NCBI RefSeq assembly: GCF_004087915.1
Contig: NZ_CP035108.1
Coordinates: forward strand, 1,178,001-1,242,000
Direction: 5' to 3'
DNA length: 64,000 nt
DNA from: Geovibrio thiophilus
Lineage (GTDB): Bacteria > Chrysiogenota > Deferribacteres > Deferribacterales > Geovibrionaceae
The notes under the pieces are model-generated. The model had not been told where the DNA came from. It saw only the letters and a list, made by a program, of their open reading frames with translations, and searched no databases. The translations under genes were made by a program, and so were the position numbers. Below are positions 34,667 through 42,762 of this stretch, piece by piece. Each line of letters opens with the position of its first letter. Within the stretch, counting starts at the first letter, position 1.

Positions 34667-35458
34667 ATGAAAATTAAAGGTGAGTTGGGTTTTGATGCGG
34701 CGGATAATTTTTTTATCAGCGCAGGCAGAATAAACCTTCTTAAGGCTGTCGCCGAAACGGGATCAATATCTCAGGCGGCAAAGCATGTCGGACTCAGTTA
34801 TAAGGCGGCATGGGACGCCATACAGGTGATGAATGAAGTGAGCGAGAGCCCGCTTGTCCTTAAAAAAACGGGCGGCGCGGGCGGCGGCGGCGCTGAGCTA
34901 AGTCCGTACGCGGTGAGGCTTGTCGCTTCTTACGATTTGGTAAACAATAAATTAAGCGTGATCATGTCCGAGATACAGGAGAACATCCATGATCTGGACG
35001 ATCTTCTGATCGCGCTTCGGAGGCTGAGCGTGAAAACAAGCGTAAGGAACCAGTATTTCGGTAAAATTAAAGAGATTAATCTCGGTCAGGTCAGTGCGGA
35101 AGTGATCATCGCTATCAAGGGCGGAGACGAAATAGCCGCTAGGATCACAAAAACAAGCGTTGAAAGGCTCGGGCTTAAAGTCGGCGGAGAGGCTTTCGCC
35201 ATGATAAAGGCTTCCTCAGTAATAATCGCAGACCCGTCCGTTAAGGATAAGCTCAGTGTGAGAAACTTCCTCACAGGTTCAGTGGAAGATCTTGACGCAG
35301 GTGAAGTCAATGCCTTCGTAACAATCAAGCTTGAAGGCGGAAGTGAGCTGACGGGTGTGATCACCAAGGAATCTCTTGCCGCACTCAACCTGAAAAAGGG
35401 CGGTAAAATATCAGGCGCCTTTAAAGCCTCCTCCGTCATAATAGGCGTCAACGACTAA
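34667..35458 (+). CDS. modE: Molybdate-responsive regulator ModE with two molybdate-binding (TOBE/Mop) domains
   Basis: 263 residues. Winged helix-turn-helix domain (NLLKAVAETGSISQAAKHVGL, SYKAAWDAIQVMN, about 22-60), then two Mop-type domains: SVRNQYFGKIKEINLG to KASSVIIAD, and SVRNFLTGSVEDLDAG to KASSVIIGV. This is the full E. coli ModE layout. It senses molybdate and controls transport and molybdenum-enzyme genes. A ModE box overlaps its own promoter. It is 75 bp ahead of modC. Confidence 0.94.
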   Translation: MKIKGELGFDAADNFFISAGRINLLKAVAETGSISQAAKHVGLSYKAAWDAIQVMNEVSESPLVLKKTGGAGGGGAELSPYAVRLVASYDLVNNKLSVIMSEIQENIHDLDDLLIALRRLSVKTSVRNQYFGKIKEINLGQVSAEVIIAIKGGDEIAARITKTSVERLGLKVGGEAFAMIKASSVIIADPSVKDKLSVRNFLTGSVEDLDAGEVNAFVTIKLEGGSELTGVITKESLAALNLKKGGKISGAFKASSVIIGVND

Positions 35459-35480
35459 TTCTCTTTAGTAATAACATATC

Positions 35481-35515
35481 AGAATATTGCGCCGTTTAAT
35501 TACGGACAATATTCT
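35481..35515. promoter_or_regulatory. Hairpin ahead of modC
   Basis: AGAATATTG (35481-35489) pairs perfectly with CAATATTCT (35507-35515), and CCGT (35492-35495) with ACGG (35502-35505). It ends seven bases before the CGGAGGCGG ribosome site of modC. It has no T-run, so it is not a normal terminator. It could adjust modE-modC read-through or translation. Confidence 0.55.
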
Positions 35516-35533
35516 GCCGTCCGGAGGCGGAAA

Positions 35534-36277
35534 ATGCTGGAGATTGATGTAAAAAAACAGCTTGGGCAGACATTTATCGATGTTAACGTGCAGATCCCCA
35601 GAACGGGTATAACTGTTTTTTACGGTCATTCCGGCGCAGGGAAAACCAGCCTGATAAATATGATCGCAGGGCTCCTTAAGCCGGATCAGGGGCGTTTATC
35701 CGTAAACGGAAAAACCTTTTTTGATTCAGACAAAAAATTCAGTCTTCCTCCCGAAAAACGCAGATGCGGCTACATCTTTCAGGACAAACGCCTTTTCCCT
35801 TATCTGTCGGTTAAGAAAAACCTTCTCTTCGGCAACGGAAAAAGGGAATCCTCCTTCGGGCTTGACGAGGCGGTGAGGCTTCTTGGCATAGCGCATCTTA
35901 TGAAGCGCAAGCCTGTTTTTCTTTCCGGCGGAGAAGCGCAAAGGGTGGCGATAGGGCGGGCTCTGCTTTCAAATCCCGAAATTTTCCTTATGGATGAGCC
36001 AATGAGCTCACTCGATTCCGAAAGAAAGGATGAGCTTATCCCTTTCATAGGCAAGCTGCCCGCAGCGAGCGGCATCCCCGTTATTCTTGTCACCCATTCC
36101 TATGATGAAATGATACGTCTTGCGGATTATGTTGTTGTTCTCAAAGGCGGCAAGGCTGTGAAATGCGGTACTGTGAATGAGGTTTTCCACAAACCCGATA
36201 AGGAGATATGCCCTTACTGCTCCGCTCAGTTCACAAAAAAGTTTGTTACCCCTGACAGGCGGTTGAGGGTGTCGTAA
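35534..36277 (+). CDS. modC: Molybdate ABC transporter ATP-binding protein, short ModC without TOBE domain
   Basis: 247 residues, about 100 shorter than usual ModC. Walker A GHSGAGKTS, Q-loop FQDKRLFPYLSV, signature LSGGEAQRVAIGRAL, Walker B IFLMDEPMSSLD and switch VTHSYDE are intact, and the end of the ATPase domain reaches KAVKCGTVNEVF. The C-terminal molybdate-binding TOBE domain is missing; a short tail with ICPYCSAQF follows. ModE of this operon carries the molybdate-binding pair instead. It lies between modE and a repeat array that separates it from modA. Confidence 0.85.
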   Translation: MLEIDVKKQLGQTFIDVNVQIPRTGITVFYGHSGAGKTSLINMIAGLLKPDQGRLSVNGKTFFDSDKKFSLPPEKRRCGYIFQDKRLFPYLSVKKNLLFGNGKRESSFGLDEAVRLLGIAHLMKRKPVFLSGGEAQRVAIGRALLSNPEIFLMDEPMSSLDSERKDELIPFIGKLPAASGIPVILVTHSYDEMIRLADYVVVLKGGKAVKCGTVNEVFHKPDKEICPYCSAQFTKKFVTPDRRLRVS

Positions 36278-36285
36278 AACAAATA

Positions 36286-36608
36286 CTGCCCCATGGAGGG
36301 GGCAGCGCCGTGCGGAGCGAAGGCGGGTTTATCCCGCCGCGAGCGTGTATATAAATCCGACAGGATGTGCGGATTTATGCAGCGAGGACAGACGCAGCGC
36401 CGTGCGGAGCGAAGGCGGGTTTATCCCGCCGCGAGCGTGTACATAAATCCGACAGGATGTGCGGATTTATGCAGCGAGGACAGACGCAGCGCCGTGCGGA
36501 GCGAAGGCGGGTTTATCCCGCCGCGAGCGTGTACATAAATCCGACAGGATGTGCGGATTTATGCAGCGAGGACAGACGCAGCGCCGTGCGGAGCGAAGGC
36601 GGTTGTTG
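36286..36608 (+). repeat. Interspersed triple-hairpin repeat, three 92-bp units plus a partial (locus 3)
   Basis: It begins eight bases after the modC stop. Hairpin 0 is CTGCCCC/GGGGCAG with loop ATGGAG (36286-36305). Units start at 36305, 36397 and 36489, with a partial at 36581. Each has linker GCCGTGCGGAGCGAAG, hairpin 1 GGCGGG/CCCGCC with loop TTTAT, linker CGAGCGTGT, and hairpin 2 ATAAATCCG/CGGATTTAT around ACAGGATGTG. The 92-bp period is not a multiple of three, so open frames across it are chance. With the next short repeat it fills the gap 36278-36729; no gene is seen there. Confidence 0.87.
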
Positions 36609-36630
36609 CCTAGAGCAATTGCCATTGAAA

Positions 36631-36660
36631 CGTCATGCTGAACGGAGTGAAGCATCTCAG
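36631..36660 (+). repeat. Short intergenic repeat, GTCATGCTGA type
   Basis: CGTCATGCTGAACGG...GAAGCATCTCAG resembles a short palindromic repeat found between genes in many bacterial genomes. It lies 69 bp before modA. Confidence 0.6.
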
Positions 36661-36729
36661 ACCGATACGGGGTTTTTCACTGTGCTCAGAATAAAGCATG
36701 GTTTTATCAGGATTTCGGAGGAATAATTT

Positions 36730-37449
36730 ATGCTCAAAAAACTTATAATAGTCACAGTTGTTTTTGTTATGTCCTCATGGGCGTTTGCTGCCGATGAAGT
36801 CACTGTCGCCGCAGGTGCGGGCTACAGAAAGCTTGTTACCGAGATGGCGGCGTACTGTGAACAGAAAGAAGGCATCAAGGTAAATATGTCCTTCGGCAAC
36901 CTTGGTCAGGTTATCGCACAGGTTAAGGCAAGCGGGCTTATACCCGTTGTGATAGGAGATAAAAACTTCTTCACAAGAGCCAAGCTTGAAATAACCGAAT
37001 TCCAGCCCATCGGTAAAGGCAAGCTTGTTCTTGCGTGGAGAAAGGGGATAGATATTGCGTCAGTTGATGAAATAGCTACGGACAAGATAAAACGTCTCGC
37101 CATCCCCAACACCGAAAACGCCATCTACGGCATAGCCGGAACTCAGTATATGGCGGGTAAAGGACTCACTGATAAGGTGAAGGACAAGCTTCTTGTGGTT
37201 GCGACTGTTCCGCAGGTGAACTCATACGTCGCCACAGGCGAGGTTGACGCCGGATTCTCAAACCTCACGGACACAATGGGCATAGCCGATAAAATAGGCG
37301 GCTACATCGAGATAAATGAAGGCTACGCTGAGATCCCCATAGTTGCCGCTTTCCTTAAAGAGAGCGAAGGCAATGCCGCCGCGCTCAGACTGAAAAACTG
37401 CCTCGCCGATGCCGAATCCGCAAAAATAGCCAAAAAACACGGATTATGA
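36730..37449 (+). CDS. modA: Molybdate ABC transporter substrate-binding protein
   Basis: 239 residues. Signal peptide (about 1-20, cut after AFA), then a mature ModA-like protein: VTVAAGAGYRKLV, FGNLGQVIAQV, the binding-cleft segment PNTENAIYGIAG, and VDAGFSNLTDTM. It would capture molybdate or tungstate in the periplasm. It is slightly shorter than E. coli ModA. TCGGAGG precedes the ATG. Its stop overlaps modB by four bases. Confidence 0.9.
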   Translation: MLKKLIIVTVVFVMSSWAFAADEVTVAAGAGYRKLVTEMAAYCEQKEGIKVNMSFGNLGQVIAQVKASGLIPVVIGDKNFFTRAKLEITEFQPIGKGKLVLAWRKGIDIASVDEIATDKIKRLAIPNTENAIYGIAGTQYMAGKGLTDKVKDKLLVVATVPQVNSYVATGEVDAGFSNLTDTMGIADKIGGYIEINEGYAEIPIVAAFLKESEGNAAALRLKNCLADAESAKIAKKHGL

Positions 37450-38120
37450 TCGATATACTGAATGATGAAAACATAGCTTTCAGCATTCTGCTTACCGCCA
37501 GAACATGCCTTGCCGCGCTTGTGCTTCATTGCGCGGCGGGGCTTCTGCTCGGCTATTACCTCGGAAAAAAGAAGGGCGTGCTTGCGGGTTTTGTCGATTT
37601 TCTGGTGACTCTTCCTCTCGTGTTCCCTCCTGTCGGAACAGGTTTTATTCTGCTTTATCTTCTCGGGCGCAATGGGCTCATAGCCGCGCTCACGGGGGGC
37701 GCAGTCAGCCCGGACATCATTTTTACCGAAAAAGGCGTTATCATAGCGGCATTCATAGCCGGACTGCCTCTGGTGGTTAAGCCTGTGCAGTCCGCCATTG
37801 AGCGTGAGGTGCTTAAGCTCGCAGAAGCGGCGAGAACACTCGGCAAAACCGAATTTCAGACATTCTTCCTTGTGGTTGTGCCTTCTGTCAGGCGCAGCCT
37901 CGGTGCGGGGCTTATTCTGGCAGCGGGGAGAAGTCTGGGCGAAGTGGGGATAACGCTGATGGTGGGGGGCAACCTCATAGGTAAAACCAACACGGTTTCA
38001 CTGGAGATTTACAATTCTGTTATGGATGCCGACTTTACCGGAGCGGCTTTTCTTTGTATACTGCTGGGAAGCATCTCTCTGGCGGTGTTTTTCTCGCTGA
38101 AAAAGCTCTCCGCTCTCTGA
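37446..38120 (+). CDS. modB: Molybdate ABC transporter permease
   Basis: 224 residues with five predicted membrane helices. The EAA loop, which contacts the ATPase, reads LAEAARTLGKTEFQTFFLVVVPSVRRSL. FPPVGTGFILLYLLG and GRSLGEVGITLMVGGN match ModB. It overlaps modA by four bases and is followed 25 bp later by modD. Confidence 0.93.
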   Translation: MIDILNDENIAFSILLTARTCLAALVLHCAAGLLLGYYLGKKKGVLAGFVDFLVTLPLVFPPVGTGFILLYLLGRNGLIAALTGGAVSPDIIFTEKGVIIAAFIAGLPLVVKPVQSAIEREVLKLAEAARTLGKTEFQTFFLVVVPSVRRSLGAGLILAAGRSLGEVGITLMVGGNLIGKTNTVSLEIYNSVMDADFTGAAFLCILLGSISLAVFFSLKKLSAL

Positions 38121-38145
38121 AGACGCTGCTTGAAGGAGGCGTATT

Positions 38146-38988
38146 TTGATTATTTACGATCAGCTTATTGAAAGAATTCTGTCCGAAGATGTTCCGTACG
38201 GTGATATAACAACAGAAGCGATGGGCATTTCCCATATAAAAGGCATAATGGAGTTCAGGGCTCGGTTTGACTGTGTTCTGGGCGGAGTGGCGGAAGCCTG
38301 CGCAGTGCTGAAAAAAGCCGGAGCCGAAGCGGAAGTCCTTTTTCAAAGCGGAAGCAGGGTGGAAGCGGGAACGCTGTTTATGACCGCTAAGGGCACGGCG
38401 GGAGAACTTCACGCAGGCTGGAAAGCTGCGCAGAACATCATGGAATATGCCTCGGGCATCGCAACCCGCACGAGAGAAGTTGTGGACAGCGCTAAAAAAG
38501 GGAACCCCGCCGTTGTGGTCGCCTGCACACGCAAGAGCCTCCCCGGGGCTAAGACTCTCTGTATGAACGCTGTTGAGGCGGGCGGAGCTGTTCCGCACAG
38601 GCTGGGGCTTTCGGAAACCTTCCTGCTGTTTGAGAACCACACTGTTTTTTTTAAATCCGAAGCTGAGGCTTATGCCGCTCTGGAAAAAGCCTGCGCCAAG
38701 CTTCCCGAAAAGAAGCCGGCAGTGGAGGCTGATTCACTTGATGCCGCTCTCAGAGCCGCAAGAGCCGGAGCGGGCAATATTCAGTTTGATAAGGTCAAGC
38801 CTGAAACACTGAAAGAATGGATAAAGCTGATAAAGGCTGAATATCCGGGCATAATCATAGCAGCAGCAGGCGGAGTAAACGCCTCGAACGCAGAGGAGTA
38901 TGCCCGCACAGGGATAGACGTGGCTGTCACGTCATCAGTTTACTGGGGCAAGCCCGCCGATATTGAAGTGGTCATGCGTCCCCTTTGA
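38146..38988 (+). CDS. modD: ModD, NadC-like protein of the molybdate operon
   Basis: 280 residues related to nicotinate-nucleotide pyrophosphorylase (NadC). N-terminal EDVPYGDITTEAMG, basic phosphoribosyl site CTRKSLPGAKTL, HRLGLSETFLLFENH, and the end AAGGVNASNAEEYARTGIDV. In molybdate operons this subgroup is called ModD; its exact reaction is unsettled. TTG start preceded by GAAGGAGG. The context with modAB supports ModD over NadC. Confidence 0.87.
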   Translation: MIIYDQLIERILSEDVPYGDITTEAMGISHIKGIMEFRARFDCVLGGVAEACAVLKKAGAEAEVLFQSGSRVEAGTLFMTAKGTAGELHAGWKAAQNIMEYASGIATRTREVVDSAKKGNPAVVVACTRKSLPGAKTLCMNAVEAGGAVPHRLGLSETFLLFENHTVFFKSEAEAYAALEKACAKLPEKKPAVEADSLDAALRAARAGAGNIQFDKVKPETLKEWIKLIKAEYPGIIIAAAGGVNASNAEEYARTGIDVAVTSSVYWGKPADIEVVMRPL

Positions 38989-39026
38989 ACTTTGTTCATT
39001 TATAATTTTCCTAACAATTGACCCGC

Positions 39027-39055
39027 TTGAAAAAACTCCCCGCTTCATGTATGGT
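39027..39055 (+). promoter_or_regulatory. Predicted promoter of surE
   Basis: TTGAAA (39027-39032) and TATGGT (39050-39055) are 17 bp apart. The leader then contains a 6-bp hairpin GCGGCG/CGCCGC with a seven-base loop (39062-39080), shortly before the ATG at 39097. A control role for that hairpin is possible. Confidence 0.5.
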
Positions 39056-39096
39056 TTAATGGCGGCGTTTTGTGCGCCGCAAACTACGGGTGATTT

Positions 39097-39864
39097 ATGA
39101 AAATTCTGCTTACAAACGATGACGGAATCTACTCCGACGGCATATACCAGCTTTATCTCAAGCTGTCTGAGTTTGCGGATGTCACCGTTGTCGCCCCGCT
39201 CACGGAGCAGTCCGCCGTGGGGCACGCAATCACTATTTACGATCCTCTCCGCACTGAGGAATTTTACAGATACGGAAAATTCTTCGGCACGGCGGTAAAG
39301 GGAACCCCTGCCGACTGTGTGAAGATAGCACTCTCCAATATACTCGCCGAAAAGCCTGACCTTGTGGTCTCAGGCATTAACCACGGGGCAAATGTCGCTA
39401 CTAATGTCATATATTCCGGCACTGTTTCCGCCGCAACCGAAGGCGCCATGCTCGGCATAAAGTCTATCGCTGTGAGCCTTGCCTCCAAGAGATACCGGAA
39501 CTTTGAGCCTGCGGCGAAAGTCGGCGCATTTTTTGCGAAAAAGCTGTACAATATGAACGCTGATAACGGAATGCTGCTCAATATTAATGTTCCATCACTC
39601 GAATATGAAGACCTGAAAGGCTGGAAATACGCCATTCAGGGAGATACTAAGTTTCTGGACAGCTTCGCTGTAAGGGAAGACCCGAAGGGGAACAGATACT
39701 TCTGGCTCACTGGCGAGGAGTACAAAAGAGACGAGCGTGAGGAATCGGACGATTATGTGATCTCTCGGGGATATGTGAGCGTCACTCCTCTTATGTTTGA
39801 TATGACGCATCACGGGCTTTATAATAAATTAAAATCAACGGAGGACGGCGGTGAAATTAACTAG
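39097..39864 (+). CDS. surE: 5'-nucleotidase SurE
   Basis: 255 residues. LLTNDDGIYSDGI with the metal-binding Asp pair at residues 8-9, EQSAVGHAIT, VKGTPADCVKIAL, VSGINHGANVATNVIYSGTVSAATEGAM and TPLMFDMTHH are all SurE hallmarks. It dephosphorylates nucleoside monophosphates. No midA or pcm follows directly; a small lipoprotein gene overlaps its end by 14 bases. Confidence 0.95.
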   Translation: MKILLTNDDGIYSDGIYQLYLKLSEFADVTVVAPLTEQSAVGHAITIYDPLRTEEFYRYGKFFGTAVKGTPADCVKIALSNILAEKPDLVVSGINHGANVATNVIYSGTVSAATEGAMLGIKSIAVSLASKRYRNFEPAAKVGAFFAKKLYNMNADNGMLLNINVPSLEYEDLKGWKYAIQGDTKFLDSFAVREDPKGNRYFWLTGEEYKRDEREESDDYVISRGYVSVTPLMFDMTHHGLYNKLKSTEDGGEIN

Positions 39865-39973
39865 GCTTTTTATAGCTCTTATCGTGGCTGTTTCGCTTTT
39901 CAGCGGTATAGTGGGATGTGAGGGCGGGTGCTCAGACGCTACTTCGCCCGAAAAGAAGACTGAAACCGAATAA
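39851..39973 (+). CDS. Small lipoprotein, 40 residues
   Basis: GTG start at 39851 with GGAGG at 39840-39844. The peptide has a classical signal (KLTRLFIALIVAVSLFSG) ending in the lipobox IVGC at residues 20-23, then a short polar tail EGGCSDATSPEKKTETE with a second Cys. It starts inside surE and its TAA overlaps the ATG of the next gene by one base, so all three are coupled. Likely anchored in the outer or inner membrane with the TPR protein downstream. Function unknown. Confidence 0.72.
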   Translation: MKLTRLFIALIVAVSLFSGIVGCEGGCSDATSPEKKTETE

Positions 39974-42633
39974 TGAAAAAATTTATACTCTCCTGTCTGC
40001 TTTTTGTTTTTGCCGCTGTTCCGTCGTTCTCGGATGTGCTTATTCCTGAGTTTGCGTTCACGGGCGAGGATATTTCCAAGTTCAGTGTGGCTCCGTCCTA
40101 TATGGATGTTTCGCTGTCGTTTAACGTGGCTTCCGGTTTTGACACGTACATCAGGCAGGAAAGCTTTAAGCTGGAAAGCACTCAGGAGAAGGAATACACC
40201 TCCTCCGAACCCGGGGGAATGTACTCCGGCAGTTTCGGCACAAGTCTCTCATCCGTTTTCGTGGGTGAAAGGGCGTACCGAAACAATATTGTGAAAAATT
40301 TCATCCGTAAGGAGTATATTCCGGTGATAGATTCCTACGGCAGATACAGGGAAAAGCTTGTCGGAACACCTTTCATACAGGAATGCTCACTGCTTTACGC
40401 ACTCTCCCTCATGGAAACAGGCAACCTCACCGGCGGCACGGATATTCTTAAAACTGTTATAAAGTCCGGCGGTCCGGCTGGAGACATAGCCACGGACAGT
40501 CTTTTTTCATATTATTTCAATATTAAAAATTATCAGGCTGTTATAGCCGCCGGCAGGGAGCAGCCCAAGTTCACCGAGTATTCACTCTACACATACCTTT
40601 ATTCACTTATGCAGAGGAAGGAATACGGGGAAACAGAGAAAACCGCCGCAGCTCAGAAAGAGCTTTTCGATAAATACCCCTATATGTACGACTTTGCCGT
40701 TGTTGCGGACTACCTTCTCGGCAAACCGGAAGAGGTGGCAAAGCTTGCTGACAAGGCAACTGCGAACACCGCGCCTATGATAGCGGACACCCTCATTTCA
40801 AAGGGCGATAAAACAGCCGCTGAAAAGCTTGTAAGCTCAATGTCTGAGGGCGAGGCAAAAAATGTTCTGAATGCCAAGCTCGCCATTCTGGACAGAAACA
40901 TCAACAGGGCAGCGGAGCTCACCGGAAAACTGACAGCGGATGAAAACAGGCTGAACGTATTCTTCTTTTACGTAAATCAGATGTTTCCCGCCCTTGATCC
41001 CGCCTTTGGCGACCGGATCAAGTTCGACAAAAAAACCAACAACGATTATATCAACTACTATAACGGGCTTGCAGCCATGGCAGGGAAAGACTACCCGCAG
41101 GCAGTGCGCCGTCTGGACAGTATAATATTCAGCCGGGACCTGATTGAAAGCGCCTATTTCTACCGAGGTATATCCTATTTCCGCACGGATATATCCAAGA
41201 CTGAGTTCCTTCTGCTGAAGTACATAGATTCCAGTGAAGAGGATGAAAAGGTCAAAATAGCCCGCTATGTTCTGGGGCAGATATATTATCTGCGGGGCAG
41301 AACGGCGGATGCGCTGATGCTTGTGGAGGACTGCTTCACGGACGACTGTAAGCTGCTTAAGGCGGAGATTGCCATTGGCGGTCATCAGTATGAGGCGGCG
41401 GAAGGTTTTCTCGGAAAGATTCAGGGTGAAAAGGCGTCCAAGCTCCGTGCGGCTATTCTTTATAATAAAAAGGATTTCAGCGGCGCATTGGCGGAGCTGA
41501 AAAAAGTTCCGCATACGGAAAAAGAGACGGACTATCTCCTGATGCTCACTTACCTTAAGCTTGATCGGCATGACGAAGCGGTGAGCATATACAAAAAGCA
41601 CTTTGCCGATATGCAGTTTTTTGACACTCTGACGGAAAATCTTTTCCTTGCGGGGGATTACAGGCGGGTGCTTGACCTTCTGGATTCCACGGATAACGAG
41701 CCGAAAAACCTTCTGCTGAGAGCAAAGGTTTACACATCCATGAAGCGCTATGACGATGCGGAGCCTATCTACCGCACGCTGATTGCGAAGAATTATGCCA
41801 TTTTCGACTCTGTTTACGGTCTGCTTTCAGGCTATGCAGCCAGAAACATGAAAACTGAATTTCTCAAAACAGGCGAAATGTCCCTCACAGGGCTGGGCAG
41901 GTTTGAAAGAAAGGATTTCCTGCTTATTCAGGCGGCTAGGCTTGCCATAGACCTTAAAGAGATAGATCTGGCGACTAAGATGGTGAACCGCTTCTTCGGC
42001 GAATTCCCCGATTCTCAGTATGTGCGTGAGGGTTATCTGCTGAGGGGCAGGCTGTTTAAAAACACTGGCAGGCTTGAGCAGTGCATAGCCGACGCGGACA
42101 GGCTTATGGCTCTGGGCGGGTCGAAAGAGGATGCGCTTTTCCTTAAAGCGGACTGCACAGAGGCGAAGGACTCAGCCGCCGCGGTCAAGATATACATACA
42201 GCTTACAGAAACATCCGACAGGTTCAGGGAGCTTGCCAACAGCAAAATTGCCGAGGTCTCCAAAAATCCGGCTGAGGTGCTGAAAGCGGCAGAATATTTT
42301 AAGGATAAAGACGCCGAGCTGTATTATGCGGGACTGGAGAGGTTTCTTTCACTCCTTGACGGGGCGGAGCTTGTGAAAAACGAGCAGACGGTTAAGGATA
42401 TGCTGGCAGGAAAAAACGTTTCAGTTATGCCCGGCGGATATTTCCATCAGGGCAGAGTACTTGAGGCAAAAAAACAGCCGGAACAGGCGGCGGCAGCGTA
42501 CATGAAAGGGTATTATCTTTTCCCCGAATCAAAATACGCAAAACAAAGCTTGAGGCAAACTGTCGATATATATAAAAAGCTGGGCAAGACTAAGGATGCT
42601 CAGGTGCTGGAGAAAAAGCTCAGCGGTAAATGA
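39973..42633 (+). CDS. Large periplasmic TPR-repeat protein
   Basis: 886 residues with a signal peptide (about 1-20). The rest is helical with many tetratricopeptide-like units, for example YFYRGISYFRTDISKTEFLL, RYVLGQIYYLRGRTADALML and YLLMLTYLKLDRHDEAVSIY. TPR arrays act as scaffolds for protein complexes. The neighbours are exbB-exbD-tonB-like genes after a repeat-filled gap, so it may serve an envelope energy-transducing system (inference). A specific partner cannot be named. Confidence 0.85.
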   Translation: MKKFILSCLLFVFAAVPSFSDVLIPEFAFTGEDISKFSVAPSYMDVSLSFNVASGFDTYIRQESFKLESTQEKEYTSSEPGGMYSGSFGTSLSSVFVGERAYRNNIVKNFIRKEYIPVIDSYGRYREKLVGTPFIQECSLLYALSLMETGNLTGGTDILKTVIKSGGPAGDIATDSLFSYYFNIKNYQAVIAAGREQPKFTEYSLYTYLYSLMQRKEYGETEKTAAAQKELFDKYPYMYDFAVVADYLLGKPEEVAKLADKATANTAPMIADTLISKGDKTAAEKLVSSMSEGEAKNVLNAKLAILDRNINRAAELTGKLTADENRLNVFFFYVNQMFPALDPAFGDRIKFDKKTNNDYINYYNGLAAMAGKDYPQAVRRLDSIIFSRDLIESAYFYRGISYFRTDISKTEFLLLKYIDSSEEDEKVKIARYVLGQIYYLRGRTADALMLVEDCFTDDCKLLKAEIAIGGHQYEAAEGFLGKIQGEKASKLRAAILYNKKDFSGALAELKKVPHTEKETDYLLMLTYLKLDRHDEAVSIYKKHFADMQFFDTLTENLFLAGDYRRVLDLLDSTDNEPKNLLLRAKVYTSMKRYDDAEPIYRTLIAKNYAIFDSVYGLLSGYAARNMKTEFLKTGEMSLTGLGRFERKDFLLIQAARLAIDLKEIDLATKMVNRFFGEFPDSQYVREGYLLRGRLFKNTGRLEQCIADADRLMALGGSKEDALFLKADCTEAKDSAAAVKIYIQLTETSDRFRELANSKIAEVSKNPAEVLKAAEYFKDKDAELYYAGLERFLSLLDGAELVKNEQTVKDMLAGKNVSVMPGGYFHQGRVLEAKKQPEQAAAAYMKGYYLFPESKYAKQSLRQTVDIYKKLGKTKDAQVLEKKLSGK

Positions 42634-42705
42634 TGGCGGATAACAGCGAACTGGAGAGGAGACTGCCGCGTCAGGCTTACGCCTTCCTCGCAGTGACTGT
42701 TGATA

Positions 42706-42741
42706 TGTCATTGCGAACCCCCTAAAAGGTGGAGCAATCTC
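42706..42741 (+). repeat. Short intergenic repeat, GTCATTGCGA...GCAATCTC type
   Basis: TGTCATTGCGAACC and GGTGGAGCAATCTC form an imperfect inverted repeat of a type common between bacterial genes. It lies 72 bp after the TPR gene. Confidence 0.6.
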
Positions 42742-42762
42742 TCATGCGAATAGGGATAAACT

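Noticed and set aside
36286-36608. Insertion sequence or integron array
   Set aside because: No transposase or integrase gene and no cassette genes; the units are short hairpin repeats.
36293-36726. Overlapping open frames of 60-119 residues
   Set aside because: They read through the 92-bp repeat, which is not a multiple of three; the frames share repeated peptide blocks by chance and lack ribosome sites.
39062-39080. Terminator before surE
   Set aside because: The hairpin has no T-run and lies after the predicted surE promoter, so it is more likely a leader hairpin.
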